Below are positions 10,160 through 17,469 of a stretch of 28,888 bases of DNA, piece by piece. The notes beneath the pieces are model-generated. The model saw only the letters and a list, made by a program, of their open reading frames with translations, had not been told where the DNA came from and made no database searches. Position 1 is the stretch's first letter; each line of letters starts with the position of its first letter. Position numbers and translations under genes: made by a program. Origin of the DNA: an uncultured Oscillospiraceae bacterium (GTDB lineage Bacteria > Bacillota > Clostridia > Oscillospirales > Ruminococcaceae); the NCBI GenBank assembly GCA_934481385.1, contig CAKSPD010000016.1, positions 1-28,888 on the forward strand, written 5' to 3'.

Positions 10160-10969
10160 TCAAATATAGTTTTTTTCAAGCCAATAAGCAACAGCATCTT
10201 CATCATTTGAAGAAATAATAGCTGTAGCATATTTCTTTAGTTCTTCATGAGCATTTTGAACCGCATAACTTTCATCAGCTAATTCAAACATATCAATATC
10301 ATTCTTACCATCTCCAAAAACGACTAATTTATCACACTTTAACAATTTTTGTAATTGTTTTATAGCATTTGATTTGGAAGCCGCTAAAGGCATAATTTCA
10401 AGCCATTGCTCATTGGTGTAAATATCTTTCTGATAAACACAATGAAATATGTTTTTATATTTATCATAAATTGGTTTAAGCTTACCTGAGCTGTCAATAC
10501 AAGTGATATAAAAAACATCTCCATATTTTAAATCATCCACAGACTTTACAGCATTCGTTCTAATATCTCCTCGTCTGCTATTTAGAAATCTATTCATACC
10601 TATTGTGCATAACTCTGGTATAAATGAAAATTTTTCTTTTCCATCTATATAGGCATATACAATAGGATATATTTGATTTGTAAATAGCTCATCAAGTACA
10701 TCTTTTACTGATTCATCAAAATAATTTGCAACCAAAATATCATCTGTCACATTATCAATTATAAATGCACCATTATATACAATTAATGGAATTTTTGCTT
10801 TTATACCATTTGTAACTTTCTTAGCTGTAATTAGTGAACGTGCTGTGGCATATGAAAATATCATTCCTCTATCTGCCAGTCCATTAATAATACTATTAGT
10901 ATATTCTGAAGTGGTTTCGTTGCTTCGAAGCAAAGTACCATCCAAATCAGATACATATAAAGTAGTCAC
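10160..10969 (-). CDS. HAD-superfamily (Cof-type, IIB) phosphatase, cassette cargo 1
   Basis: A 269-residue haloacid-dehalogenase-type hydrolase. Motif I is YVSDLDGTLL (5-14, nucleophile Asp8 and Asp10), motif II is SYATARS, the motif III Lys is in AASKSNAIKQL, and motif IV is VFGDGKNDIDMFELA. The cap is of the IIB kind used by sugar-phosphate, nucleotide and pyridoxal-phosphate phosphatases; the substrate cannot be told. The start is GTG at 10969 with GGAGG 7 bases upstream; the nearby ATG is out of frame and stops at once. The gene is more AT-rich than the flanking housekeeping genes. It stops 1 base before half repeat A and starts 15 bases after copy B. Confidence 0.9.
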   Translation of the reverse strand: MTTLYVSDLDGTLLRSNETTSEYTNSIINGLADRGMIFSYATARSLITAKKVTNGIKAKIPLIVYNGAFIIDNVTDDILVANYFDESVKDVLDELFTNQIYPIVYAYIDGKEKFSFIPELCTIGMNRFLNSRRGDIRTNAVKSVDDLKYGDVFYITCIDSSGKLKPIYDKYKNIFHCVYQKDIYTNEQWLEIMPLAASKSNAIKQLQKLLKCDKLVVFGDGKNDIDMFELADESYAVQNAHEELKKYATAIISSNDEDAVAYWLEKNYI

Positions 10970-10983
10970 ATTATTACCTCCAC

Positions 10984-11118
10984 AAATTCCGATTTATCGT
11001 TTATATAGTCCCCTTAATCCACGCATTTTTTTGAAATTCTCAAATCAATAACTATTTAAAAAGAATCATAATAATTCTCCTTTTTTGATTTTTGAATTTA
11101 ATTGTCTGATAAACTGAA
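10984..11118 (-). repeat. Array repeat, full copy B
   Basis: About 135 bases between the HAD and methyltransferase genes. It begins AAATTCCGATTTATC and ends near GATAAACTGAAAC. Its low-coordinate half matches the 3' end of the gene at 12723-13325, and its high-coordinate half matches the Dabb leader; they join at ATCATAA (about 11064-11070). It carries the same GAAATTCTCAAATCAA variant as copy D. The mini-frame after the ribosome-binding site ends at a TAG after five codons. Confidence 0.92.
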
Positions 11119-11128
11119 ACTTTCATTA

Positions 11129-11749
11129 TCACCTCTTAATAATAATTGCTATTGCACATGGCATTTTTCCTGTAATAATTTTATAAGAAACATCTTCAAG
11201 ACCATTTTTTTCAAAAAACTGTTTATAAGATTCAAAATCAAACTGTTTCTTAAAATCAGCTCCGAATTTTTCAAAGCACCTGATAAAGAAACTTGACTTT
11301 CCTGAATTTTCCTTATTTATGTATGTTGGAATTATTACCATACCTCCTGTTTTACAAACCCGCAAAAGTTCTTCTAAAGCTTTATAAGGTTCATCAAGGA
11401 GATGAATAACATTACCTGCAACAACTTTATCAAAAAATTCGTTCCCATAGTTTAAATTCATTATATCTGCTTTTTCTATTTTCACATTACTTAAGTCTGA
11501 ACAGTTCTTTTTAGCTTGAACTAACATTCCATCAGAAAAATCTGTGGCTACAAGTTCTTTACATTTTAAGGCAATACCCTTACTAATCATTCCTGTACCA
11601 CATGCACATTCTAAAACCATATCATTTGTTTCTATTAATTCAGAAACATTTGAAACAAGTTTTCTATTTACTTTTCCATTATACAAATTTTCAAAAGTAT
11701 CATAAAATTTGGCTACTTTATCCCAAAACAACTTTTGTCTTCCTTTCAT
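11129..11749 (-). CDS. Class I SAM-dependent methyltransferase, cassette cargo 2
   Basis: A 206-residue protein of the Methyltransf_11/UbiE-like fold. The SAM-binding motif I is MVLECACGTGMIS (44-56), with ELVATDFSDGMLVQA as motif II and IEKADIMNL and KVAGNVIHLL following. The first strand has Cys-Ala-Cys-Gly in place of the usual DxGxG. The substrate is unknown. The ATG at 11749 lacks an obvious ribosome-binding site. An in-frame TTG six codons later has AAAGGAAGA upstream and could be the true start. AT-rich and flanked by copies B and C; same strand as the other cargos. Confidence 0.88.
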   Translation of the reverse strand: MKGRQKLFWDKVAKFYDTFENLYNGKVNRKLVSNVSELIETNDMVLECACGTGMISKGIALKCKELVATDFSDGMLVQAKKNCSDLSNVKIEKADIMNLNYGNEFFDKVVAGNVIHLLDEPYKALEELLRVCKTGGMVIIPTYINKENSGKSSFFIRCFEKFGADFKKQFDFESYKQFFEKNGLEDVSYKIITGKMPCAIAIIIKR

Positions 11750-11777
11750 TAATAGAACTTATATTAAAAAATTTTCC

Positions 11778-11912
11778 AAATTCCCATTTATCGTTTATAT
11801 AGTCCCCTTAATCCACGCATTTTTAAAATTTTCAGACCAATACTGTTTAAGAAGAATCATAATAATTCTCTTTTTTGATTCTTGAATTTAATTGTCTGAT
11901 AAACTGGAATTT
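11778..11912 (-). repeat. Array repeat, full copy C
   Basis: 135 bases from AAATTCCCATTTATC (11778-11792) to GATAAACTGGAATTT (11898-11912). It is the copy closest to the 3' end of the gene at 12723-13325, sharing TTCAGACCAATACTG. It keeps an intact 21-codon mini-frame made of a start supplied by the Dabb leader and the tail of that gene. Its ribosome-binding site has lost one C in the plus-strand reading (TTCTCTTTT). The terminal 15 bases are inverted repeats of each other with two central mismatches. Confidence 0.93.
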
Positions 11913-12229
11913 AACCAATCAAGTATTTTTTTATAGGTGATTGCCCATTCATAAAATCCATTCTCCATAAATTTATTTATCAACTTCTCGATTTTTTCTG
12001 TTAGTTCCTTTTTTGAAATGTGCTTAAAATAGTTCTCATACTCAAACAAATCATTCTCGCACCATTGGTATTCCTCATATGGTAAGCCATTGACATCTAT
12101 GCCCCAATCATATGTTTCTAAAGGTCCGAATGCTCTTTTTTTAATTAGAACAATACGTCCATCCGGATTTGGTTCAGTATCGGGCATTAAATACGACCAA
12201 TGCTCCAAAAAAATACTTTCCATGCTCAT
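11888..12229 (-). CDS. Small acidic protein of unknown function, cassette cargo 3
   Basis: About 113 residues, starting MSMESIFLEHWSYLMPDTEP. It is rich in Trp, Tyr, Glu and Asp, with a Lys/Glu helix near the end (KKELTEKIEKLINKFMENG). No signal peptide or membrane segment is visible. I do not recognise a family; the small acidic soluble form would fit an immunity-type protein, but that is only a guess. The frame stays open upstream to 12298, into copy D, because that copy lacks one C. I chose the ATG at 12229 because GGAG lies 5 bases upstream; the ATG at 12223 is also possible. The last codons (NSSLSDN) and the stop lie inside copy C, so the repeat supplies the C-terminus. Confidence 0.65.
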   Translation of the reverse strand: MSMESIFLEHWSYLMPDTEPNPDGRIVLIKKRAFGPLETYDWGIDVNGLPYEEYQWCENDLFEYENYFKHISKKELTEKIEKLINKFMENGFYEWAITYKKILDWLNSSLSDN

Positions 12230-12240
12230 TTCTTCTCCAT

Positions 12241-12376
12241 AAATTTCGATTTGTCGTTTATATAGTCCCTTAATCCACGCATTTTTTGAAATTCTCAAAT
12301 CAATACTGTTTAAGAAGAATCATAATAATTCTCCTTTTTTGATTTTTGAATTTAATTGTCTGATAAACTGGAATTT
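12241..12376 (-). repeat. Array repeat, full copy D
   Basis: 136 bases from AAATTTCGATTTGTC (12241-12255) to GATAAACTGGAATTT (12362-12376). It has AGTCCCTT where the other copies have AGTCCCCTT; this single-base loss opens a reading frame across the repeat into cargo 3. The mini-frame after the ribosome-binding site ends at TGA after seven codons. Confidence 0.92.
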
Positions 12377-12377
12377 T

Positions 12378-12683
12378 TCAACTTAAATCATACGATGAAT
12401 ATCCCAATTCAATTATTATCATTTGTAATTTCCTAAAATCGTTTCGGTTATTAGATTTTGAAAAAAATCCTTTTTTATTGAAAATAACTTTAGTATATCT
12501 GCCAGAAGTAAAAAAAACAAAATAAGGAGGTTTGGCAAACAAATCTCTTTCTGCTACACAAGTTTTGCTGTTGTAGCGTTGCTTAATACATTCCTTAAAA
12601 ATGATTTTTTCTCCATTTTTAAAAGTGATTCCAGTTTTATCAACATCTTTTATATCTAAATATCGTTTTTCAATATATTCCAT
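12378..12683 (-). CDS. Small basic protein of unknown function, cassette cargo 4
   Basis: 101 residues, starting MEYIEKRYLDIKDVDKTGIT, with CVAERDLFAKPPYFVFFTSG in the middle and a C-terminal LQMIIIELGYSSYDLS. The likely all-beta body followed by a helix, with no signal or membrane segment, suggests a small cytoplasmic protein. I do not assign a family. The ribosome-binding site is weak, so the start at 12683 is tentative. The stop lies 1 base beyond copy D, and the first half repeat (E) begins about 20 bases upstream. Confidence 0.68.
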   Translation of the reverse strand: MEYIEKRYLDIKDVDKTGITFKNGEKIIFKECIKQRYNSKTCVAERDLFAKPPYFVFFTSGRYTKVIFNKKGFFSKSNNRNDFRKLQMIIIELGYSSYDLS

Positions 12684-12704
12684 GTAATTATTTTACTTTC
12701 ATAT

Positions 12705-12790
12705 AAATTCCGATTTATTGTTTTATATAGTCCCCTTAATCCACGCATTTTTAAAATTTTCAGACCAATACTGTTTAGGGAGAATCATAA
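12705..12790 (-). repeat. Array repeat, half copy E (3' end of the bounding gene)
   Basis: This half copy runs from AAATTCCGATTTATT through the last codons of the gene at 12723-13325 to ATCATAA (about 12785-12790), where similarity to copies B-D stops. Together with half copy A it makes up one full repeat, as expected if A and E are the original flanks and B-D are junctions created by duplication. Confidence 0.9.
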
Positions 12791-13325
12791 CAGATTTACA
12801 GCTTTCAGGCGATGCGATAAGAGGTAAAATTCTTCCGCAAAGTTTTCTTTTTGGCAGATGTTTTCTGAATACCATAAGTGAAGTAAATCCGACATCAATT
12901 TCAGTTTCTTTAAGGAAATCTGAAACAGGGCCGTAATATGATGAACGGTCCGTTTCATCTGTTATAACCCTTGCAAATTCACGATACTGCACAGGAATTT
13001 CATTTTCGGGCATATTCTTAAAATAAAAAATTGTCCTTGCAAGTTCGCTTAAAATATCAGGATTTTCATCAATTTCAGGATTGGGACTGTAAATAAGTGT
13101 TGCAGGGCAATCCCACTGCGGAAGAAATTTAAAAAGAATTGAATTTGCCTGAATAAGACTTGCATAATAAATATTGCCTTCACTGAAAAGTTTTTCCTGT
13201 TCAGTATATATAAATCTTAAACCGTCCTTTTCATCAAGCCATGAAGGTCTTGTAAGTTTCATAGGTTTAAGCGGATTTTCTTTGTATCGCTGACGCATTT
13301 CATCAAGTTCTTTTTTAAAGTCCAT
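12723..13325 (-). CDS. Conserved-looking protein of unknown function bounding the array
   Basis: A 200-residue soluble protein starting MDFKKELDEMRQRYKENPLK. Visible: RPSWLDEKDGLRFIYTEQEK, a helical stretch SLIQANSILFKFLPQWDCPA, and a C-terminus VMILPKQYWSENFKNAWIKG. No catalytic motif, signal peptide or membrane segment is recognised. I chose the ATG at 13325 because AAAGGA lies 6 bases upstream; the frame extends to an ATG at 13361. Its last 20 or so codons are what the array repeats copy. Base composition is closer to the housekeeping genes than to the cargo, so it looks like resident sequence. Upstream lies a decayed gene tail. Confidence 0.75.
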   Translation of the reverse strand: MDFKKELDEMRQRYKENPLKPMKLTRPSWLDEKDGLRFIYTEQEKLFSEGNIYYASLIQANSILFKFLPQWDCPATLIYSPNPEIDENPDILSELARTIFYFKNMPENEIPVQYREFARVITDETDRSSYYGPVSDFLKETEIDVGFTSLMVFRKHLPKRKLCGRILPLIASPESCKSVMILPKQYWSENFKNAWIKGTI

Positions 13326-13357
13326 ATATATTCCTTTCGTCAATAAAATTTTATCTG

Positions 13358-13551
13358 TCATTTAACTGCTGTAAAAAAGAGTCTTGGCATTTTAAGTATT
13401 ACGGAATTATCAGCCTGTACCGGAAAATTCTTTTTTATCATTTCAAGAAGTTCACATAAAAATTCGCTTCCCTTGTACCAGTCTATTACGGAACTGTGCG
13501 ACGGAACAACGTGATAATCTGAAGATTTTGATATAAAGTGTAATACAATTA
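13358..13551 (-). pseudogene. C-terminal remnant of a truncated gene
   Basis: An open frame of about 66 codons ends at TGA (13358-13360) and has no plausible start until deep inside it. The translation reads like real protein: FISKSSDYHVVPSHSSVIDW, then YKGSEFLCELLEMIKKNFPV, and ends PRLFFTAVK. It begins exactly where the NYN-domain gene ends, as if the 5' part of the gene had been replaced by that module. It sits 32 bases upstream of the start chosen for the next gene, consistent with an old operon partner. The family is not recognised. Confidence 0.6.
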
Positions 13552-14262
13552 TTATCCTTTATATTTTTTTCTTAATTCGGCATAATATGTTTTAGCTGTT
13601 TTCTTATAATCGTCATTAGAACTTTTTTGACCAAGAGCTTTATTAATCAATATTATAAATTCATTTTCTCCAATATTATTAGGAAGACTTTTCAACATAA
13701 TTCCTACAATTTGATTAATATATTTTTCAGGAATTTTATTTCTACTTAATAATTGTTTTTTTACATATTCCTTTGTAAGTTCAGGTAATTCTTTTGAATC
13801 AGGCTCTTTTTTTGCTTCTTTAACAGCCTTTTCTGAATTATCTGTATTACTGGATTTCAGTACACTTGCAAACTCTTTTTTATTTTCAGGATAAATAACA
13901 TTATAAATACAGCACTCAAAAGCAATTTCAACATTTGAGTTTATTGATTTTATTACAGATATTATTGAAGAATATTCCTTATCATTTGAAATAACTGCAA
14001 TTTTTTCTATATTCTGTTTTGAAGCTGAATATCCTGCATAAGCACAGAGCATAAAATCAAGGGCATTTTTTCCTGTTTTATCAAGCTGAAAATATTTTAT
14101 GACTATTCCTGATTTTTTATAAATATCAATAATATCCTTAACTACTGAAATATCATTTGAATAGAAAACAATTATTTCATCATCAGGTTTTAAATTACTG
14201 ATACCATACAATCCTCTGTAACAAACATTTTCATAATCAATTAAATAGACAGAATTATTCAT
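13552..14262 (-). CDS. NYN-domain (PIN-like) putative ribonuclease
   Basis: A 236-residue protein. The NYN/PIN-like fold is shown by SVYLIDYENVCYRGLYG (4-20; acidic Asp9 and Glu11), EIIVFYSND (29-37), GKNALDFMLCAYAGY (64-78) and KIAVISNDKEYSSII (87-101), giving the usual constellation of acidic residues for metal-dependent RNA cleavage. A Lys/Glu/Ser-rich linker follows, then a helical C-terminal region of about 90 residues with no known match. I chose the ATG at 14262 because AAGGAAAATAATT precedes it and it overlaps the upstream stop by 8 bases; the frame extends to 14295. Very AT-rich. It forms a two-gene unit with the DUF6440-like gene. The RNA target is unknown. Confidence 0.82.
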   Translation of the reverse strand: MNNSVYLIDYENVCYRGLYGISNLKPDDEIIVFYSNDISVVKDIIDIYKKSGIVIKYFQLDKTGKNALDFMLCAYAGYSASKQNIEKIAVISNDKEYSSIISVIKSINSNVEIAFECCIYNVIYPENKKEFASVLKSSNTDNSEKAVKEAKKEPDSKELPELTKEYVKKQLLSRNKIPEKYINQIVGIMLKSLPNNIGENEFIILINKALGQKSSNDDYKKTAKTYYAELRKKYKG

Positions 14263-14452
14263 AATTATTTTCCTTGTTTTCAACAACAGAAACAACAGGT
14301 TTTCCGTCTTTATCCAATAAAGGTGTCATTCCTCCGGAATATCCGTTCTGATGAAATATATAATTCACACCGGTTTCCTTGTCAACCCAGATTTCTGTAA
14401 TAGCAAATTTTCCTTGTGAATAAATCTTTTCAAATCTTTCGTTCTTATACAT
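14255..14452 (-). CDS. DUF6440-like small protein
   Basis: 65 residues, starting MYKNERFEKIYSQGKFAITE. The segment IWVDKETGVNYIFHQNGYSG followed by GMTPLLDKDGKPVV is the hallmark of a widespread small Firmicutes family that I recall as DUF6440; its function is unknown. No membrane segment is seen. I chose the ATG at 14452 because AAAGGA lies 9 bases upstream; an upstream ATG at 14479 is possible. Its stop overlaps the NYN gene start, so the two are coupled. It follows valS at 75 bases, with a hairpin between. Confidence 0.8.
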   Translation of the reverse strand: MYKNERFEKIYSQGKFAITEIWVDKETGVNYIFHQNGYSGGMTPLLDKDGKPVVSVVENKENNYE

Positions 14453-14493
14453 TTTAACCATTCCTTTGTTCAAGTTCATCTTTATATGCAGAG

Positions 14494-14518
14494 GGGGAAA
14501 AGGCAGAAGCCTTTCCCC
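14494..14518. terminator. Strong hairpin after valS; U-tract only on the plus strand
   Basis: GGGGAAAAGGC / GCCTTTCCCC with an AGAA loop lies 10 bases after the valS stop. The T-rich tail (TTATTTTTATT) follows the stem in the plus direction. In the direction of valS transcription it is followed by CCTCTGC and no U-tract. Confidence 0.6.
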
Positions 14519-14527
14519 TTATTTTTA

Positions 14528-17149
14528 TTACTTTTTAAAAGCCTCGATTGACTGCATAATCTTAGCCATTTTTTCTTCTGCCTTTGCAAGTTTTGCTTTT
14601 TCAGCCTCAACAAGTTTTTCAGGAGCTTTTGCAATAAATCCCTGATTGTTAAGTTTTCCGCTGAGGAAATCAATATCTTTCTGAACTTTTGCTTTTTCCT
14701 TTTCAAGACGTGCAATTTCCTTTTCCTTATCAACAAGTTCGTCCATAGGAATGAAAATTCTTGCAGAATCGGTTACAGCGTTTGCAGAATCAGGAATATT
14801 AAACTTTTCACCTGTTTCAACTGATGATGCAGATGCAAGCTTTTCAAAGAACAAAGCACATGAGCTGAAAAGTTCTGAATCGGCTGTTTCAATAAAGAGC
14901 TTTGCCTTTACTGACGGCGGAACGTTCATTTCTGTACGGGTATTTCTTACAGCCTTGATTGCGGAAATAATCTTCTCAAAATCCTTTTCTTCTGAATCAT
15001 AGCTGATTTCAGAATTGTATACAGGATAGCTTTCAAGCATAATCATACTCTTTCCGTTATTGAGAACCTGCCAGATTTCTTCAGTTATGAAAGGCATAAA
15101 CGGGTGAAGAAGTTTTAACATTCCCTGCATAGCCCATACAAGAACAGCCTGTGCAGTTTTCATTGTTTCTCCGCCTGCCTGTATTCTCGGCTTTGTGAGT
15201 TCAATATACCAGTCGCAGTAAATATCCCATATAAAATCATAGATTTTTGTTGATGCAACACCAAGTTCAAAACCTTCAAGATTTTCATTTACTTCCTTAG
15301 CAAGTTTATTGAACTTGTTTACAAGCCACTTATCCTCCATTGAAAGATTTTCAGGCAAGCCATTAAATTCAAAGTCATCAGGAAGATTCATCATTATAAA
15401 TCTTGATGCATTCCAGAGTTTGTTTGCAAAGTTTCTTGCAGATTTAACCTTTTCATCGATATAACGCATATCGTTTCCGGGTGAATTTCCTGTTGCAAGC
15501 ATAAATCTAAGAGCATCAGCACCATATTCATTAATAACTTCAAGAGGGTCAATACCGTTTCCGAGTGATTTTGACATCTTTCTGCCCTGTGAATCTCTTA
15601 CAAGACCGTGGATAAGAACTGTTTTAAACGGAACTTCTCCCATATTTTCAAGACCGCTGAACATCATTCTTACAACCCAGAAGAATATTATATCATATCC
15701 TGTTACAAGTGTATTTGTGGGATAGAAATACTTCAAATCCTCTGTATTTTCAGGCCAGCCGAGTGTTGAGAAAGGCCAGAGTGCAGAACTGAACCATGTA
15801 TCAAGTGTATCGGAATCCTGTTTCATAGGCTTATGGCACTTCGGGCATACTGCACTGTTTTCCTTTGTTACAACAGTTTCGCCACATTCATCACAATAGA
15901 ATGCAGGAATACGGTGTCCCCACCAGAGCTGTCTTGATATGCACCAGTCTTTTATATTTTCAAGCCAGTGATAATAAATCTTGTCAAAACGTTCAGGAAC
16001 GAATTTTGTCTTGCCCTCTTTTACTGCCTTTATTGCAGGTTCTGCAAGAGGTTTCATCTTTACAAACCACTGCTTAGAAACTTTCGGTTCTACTGTTGTA
16101 CCGCATCTGTAACAAGTTCCTACATTATGGCTGTATTCCTCAATTCTTACCAATGCACCTTCTTTATCCAAATCCTCAACAATGGCTTTTCTTGCCTCAT
16201 ATCTGTCCATACCTGCATATTTCGGATAATCATCAGTAATTTTAGCGTCATCAGTCATAACATTGATAACAGGGAGATTATGACGCAGACCTACTTCAAA
16301 GTCGTTAGGGTCATGGGCAGGAGTTATTTTAACTACACCTGTTCCGAAATCCATTTCAACATAGTCATCGGCAACTATCGGAATTTCTCTGTTTACAATC
16401 GGAAGAATTACAGTTTTTCCGACTAAATCCTTATAACGTTCATCATTCGGATTTACGGCAACGGCTGTATCGCCGAGGAGTGTTTCAGGACGTGTTGTAG
16501 CAAGTTCAAGATATTCGTCAGTATCCTTTATTTTATATCTTAAATGCCAGAAATGACCTGCCTGTTCCTCATAGTTTACTTCCGCATCAGAAATTGATGT
16601 TAGACAGTGCGGACACCAGTTTATAATTCTTTCGCCTCTGTAAATAAGACCTTTATTATAGTATTTTACAAATACTTCCCTTACAGCCTTGTTACAGCCT
16701 TCGTCCATAGTGAAACGTTCTCTTGACCAGTCACAAGATGAACCGAGTTTTTTAAGCTGTTCAACAATTCTTCCGCCGTACTGTTTTTTCCATTCCCATG
16801 CACGTTCCATAAATCCGTTACGTCCGATTTGTTCTTTTGTGACACCTTCCTGACGCATTTTTTCAACGATTTTTGCCTCTGTTGCAATTGATGCATGGTC
16901 TGTTCCGGGAAGCCAGAGTGCAGAATATCCTGACATTCTTTTCCATCGGATTAATATATCCTGCAATGTTTCGTCAAGAGCATGTCCCATATGGAGCTGA
17001 CCTGTTATGTTCGGAGGAGGAATTACTATTGTATAAGGTTCTTTCTTAGCATCAACTTCAGCACGGAAACAACCCTTTTCATTCCATTCCTTATAGATTC
17101 TGTCCTCAAAATCCTTTGGATTATAGGACTTTGCAAGTTCTTTTGCCAT
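14528..17149 (-). CDS. valS: Valyl-tRNA synthetase
   Basis: An 873-residue class I aminoacyl-tRNA synthetase that charges tRNA-Val. The HIGH signature is [17 protein letters not shown] (45-60). The editing (CP1) domain has [17 protein letters not shown], a zinc-binding cluster lies around [20 protein letters not shown], and the KMSKS loop is [11 protein letters not shown]. The C-terminus is a Lys/Glu coiled coil that contacts the tRNA. Full length for bacterial ValRS. It is preceded by a T-box leader with a possible valine specifier, so transcription rises when tRNA-Val is uncharged. The ATG has a GGAGAGATTTC ribosome-binding site. Confidence 0.98.
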   Translation of the reverse strand: MAKELAKSYNPKDFEDRIYKEWNEKGCFRAEVDAKKEPYTIVIPPPNITGQLHMGHALDETLQDILIRWKRMSGYSALWLPGTDHASIATEAKIVEKMRQEGVTKEQIGRNGFMERAWEWKKQYGGRIVEQLKKLGSSCDWSRERFTMDEGCNKAVREVFVKYYNKGLIYRGERIINWCPHCLTSISDAEVNYEEQAGHFWHLRYKIKDTDEYLELATTRPETLLGDTAVAVNPNDERYKDLVGKTVILPIVNREIPIVADDYVEMDFGTGVVKITPAHDPNDFEVGLRHNLPVINVMTDDAKITDDYPKYAGMDRYEARKAIVEDLDKEGALVRIEEYSHNVGTCYRCGTTVEPKVSKQWFVKMKPLAEPAIKAVKEGKTKFVPERFDKIYYHWLENIKDWCISRQLWWGHRIPAFYCDECGETVVTKENSAVCPKCHKPMKQDSDTLDTWFSSALWPFSTLGWPENTEDLKYFYPTNTLVTGYDIIFFWVVRMMFSGLENMGEVPFKTVLIHGLVRDSQGRKMSKSLGNGIDPLEVINEYGADALRFMLATGNSPGNDMRYIDEKVKSARNFANKLWNASRFIMMNLPDDFEFNGLPENLSMEDKWLVNKFNKLAKEVNENLEGFELGVASTKIYDFIWDIYCDWYIELTKPRIQAGGETMKTAQAVLVWAMQGMLKLLHPFMPFITEEIWQVLNNGKSMIMLESYPVYNSEISYDSEEKDFEKIISAIKAVRNTRTEMNVPPSVKAKLFIETADSELFSSCALFFEKLASASSVETGEKFNIPDSANAVTDSARIFIPMDELVDKEKEIARLEKEKAKVQKDIDFLSGKLNNQGFIAKAPEKLVEAEKAKLAKAEEKMAKIMQSIEAFKK

Positions 17150-17174
17150 TTTTGAAATCTCTCCTTTTTAAATT

Positions 17175-17462
17175 AAAATAAAAACGCCCTGAATCTGTTT
17201 TTTTACAGACTCAGGGCGAATATAAATCCGTGTTACCACCTGAATTCAGGGAATTAAAAATCCCTGCACTCTTTCGCAGTCATACAACTGCAATCCCTGT
17301 AACGTGAGAAACACGTCGGAAACTAATTGATTAAACAGAAATCTTTCGCAACCGAGGCTCAGGAACTACTTCCGCAGATTCTTCATACTGTCTTGCACCA
17401 ACGACAGCTCTCTTTAAATCGGAAAAATGCGTACTCCTTTCCGTCACAGCCTTTATAATATA
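17175..17462 (-). promoter_or_regulatory. T-box riboswitch leader of valS
   Basis: The minus strand contains the T-box sequence CAGGTGGTAACACGGAT (about 17226-17242). It is followed by a terminator stem CGCCCTGA..TCTGT / ACAGA..TCAGGGCG (17185-17218) and a U-tract. Upstream is a long Stem I region with GGAGTACG and GAAGTAGTTCC; GTA (17367-17369) fits a valine specifier codon. Uncharged tRNA-Val is expected to pair with GGTGG and favour the antiterminator. Confidence 0.93.
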
Positions 17463-17469
17463 TGAGCAT

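Larger units (their letters stand above)
10101..12790 (-). mobile_element. Repeat-delimited cassette array with four unrelated cargo genes
   Basis: Four small non-homologous minus-strand genes lie between two half repeats (10101-10158 and 12705-12790), with three full repeats of about 135 bases between them. Each unit is one gene plus about 10-30 bases of its own leader, then the repeat. Cargo stop codons fall within roughly 0-25 bases of the repeat edge. The cargo is visibly more AT-rich than the neighbourhood: 10681-10740 contains 15 G/C in 60 bases, while 8041-8100 in gdhA contains 23. No integrase or transposase is present in the array. The layout suggests exchange of cargo by recombination between repeats; this is inference. 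Confidence 0.6.

Noticed and set aside
10984..11118. A MITE with 15-base terminal inverted repeats
   Set aside because: The ends do look like inverted repeats, but half copies A and E both break at the same internal word and belong to resident genes, which fits duplication better. No target-site duplications were found.
12229..12298. Using the longest frame (start at 12298) for cargo 3
   Set aside because: The extra residues come from repeat copy D through a one-base loss; a ribosome-binding site supports the ATG at 12229.
10984..12376. Classical integron attC sites
   Set aside because: No recognisable R/L core pairs (GTTRRRY / RYYYAAC layout) and no integrase gene; the repeat is explained by two host sequences fused at ATCATAA.
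10101..12790. A CRISPR array
   Set aside because: The repeats are about 135 bases, imperfect, and separated by full-length genes of 300-800 bases; there are no short uniform spacers and no cas genes.
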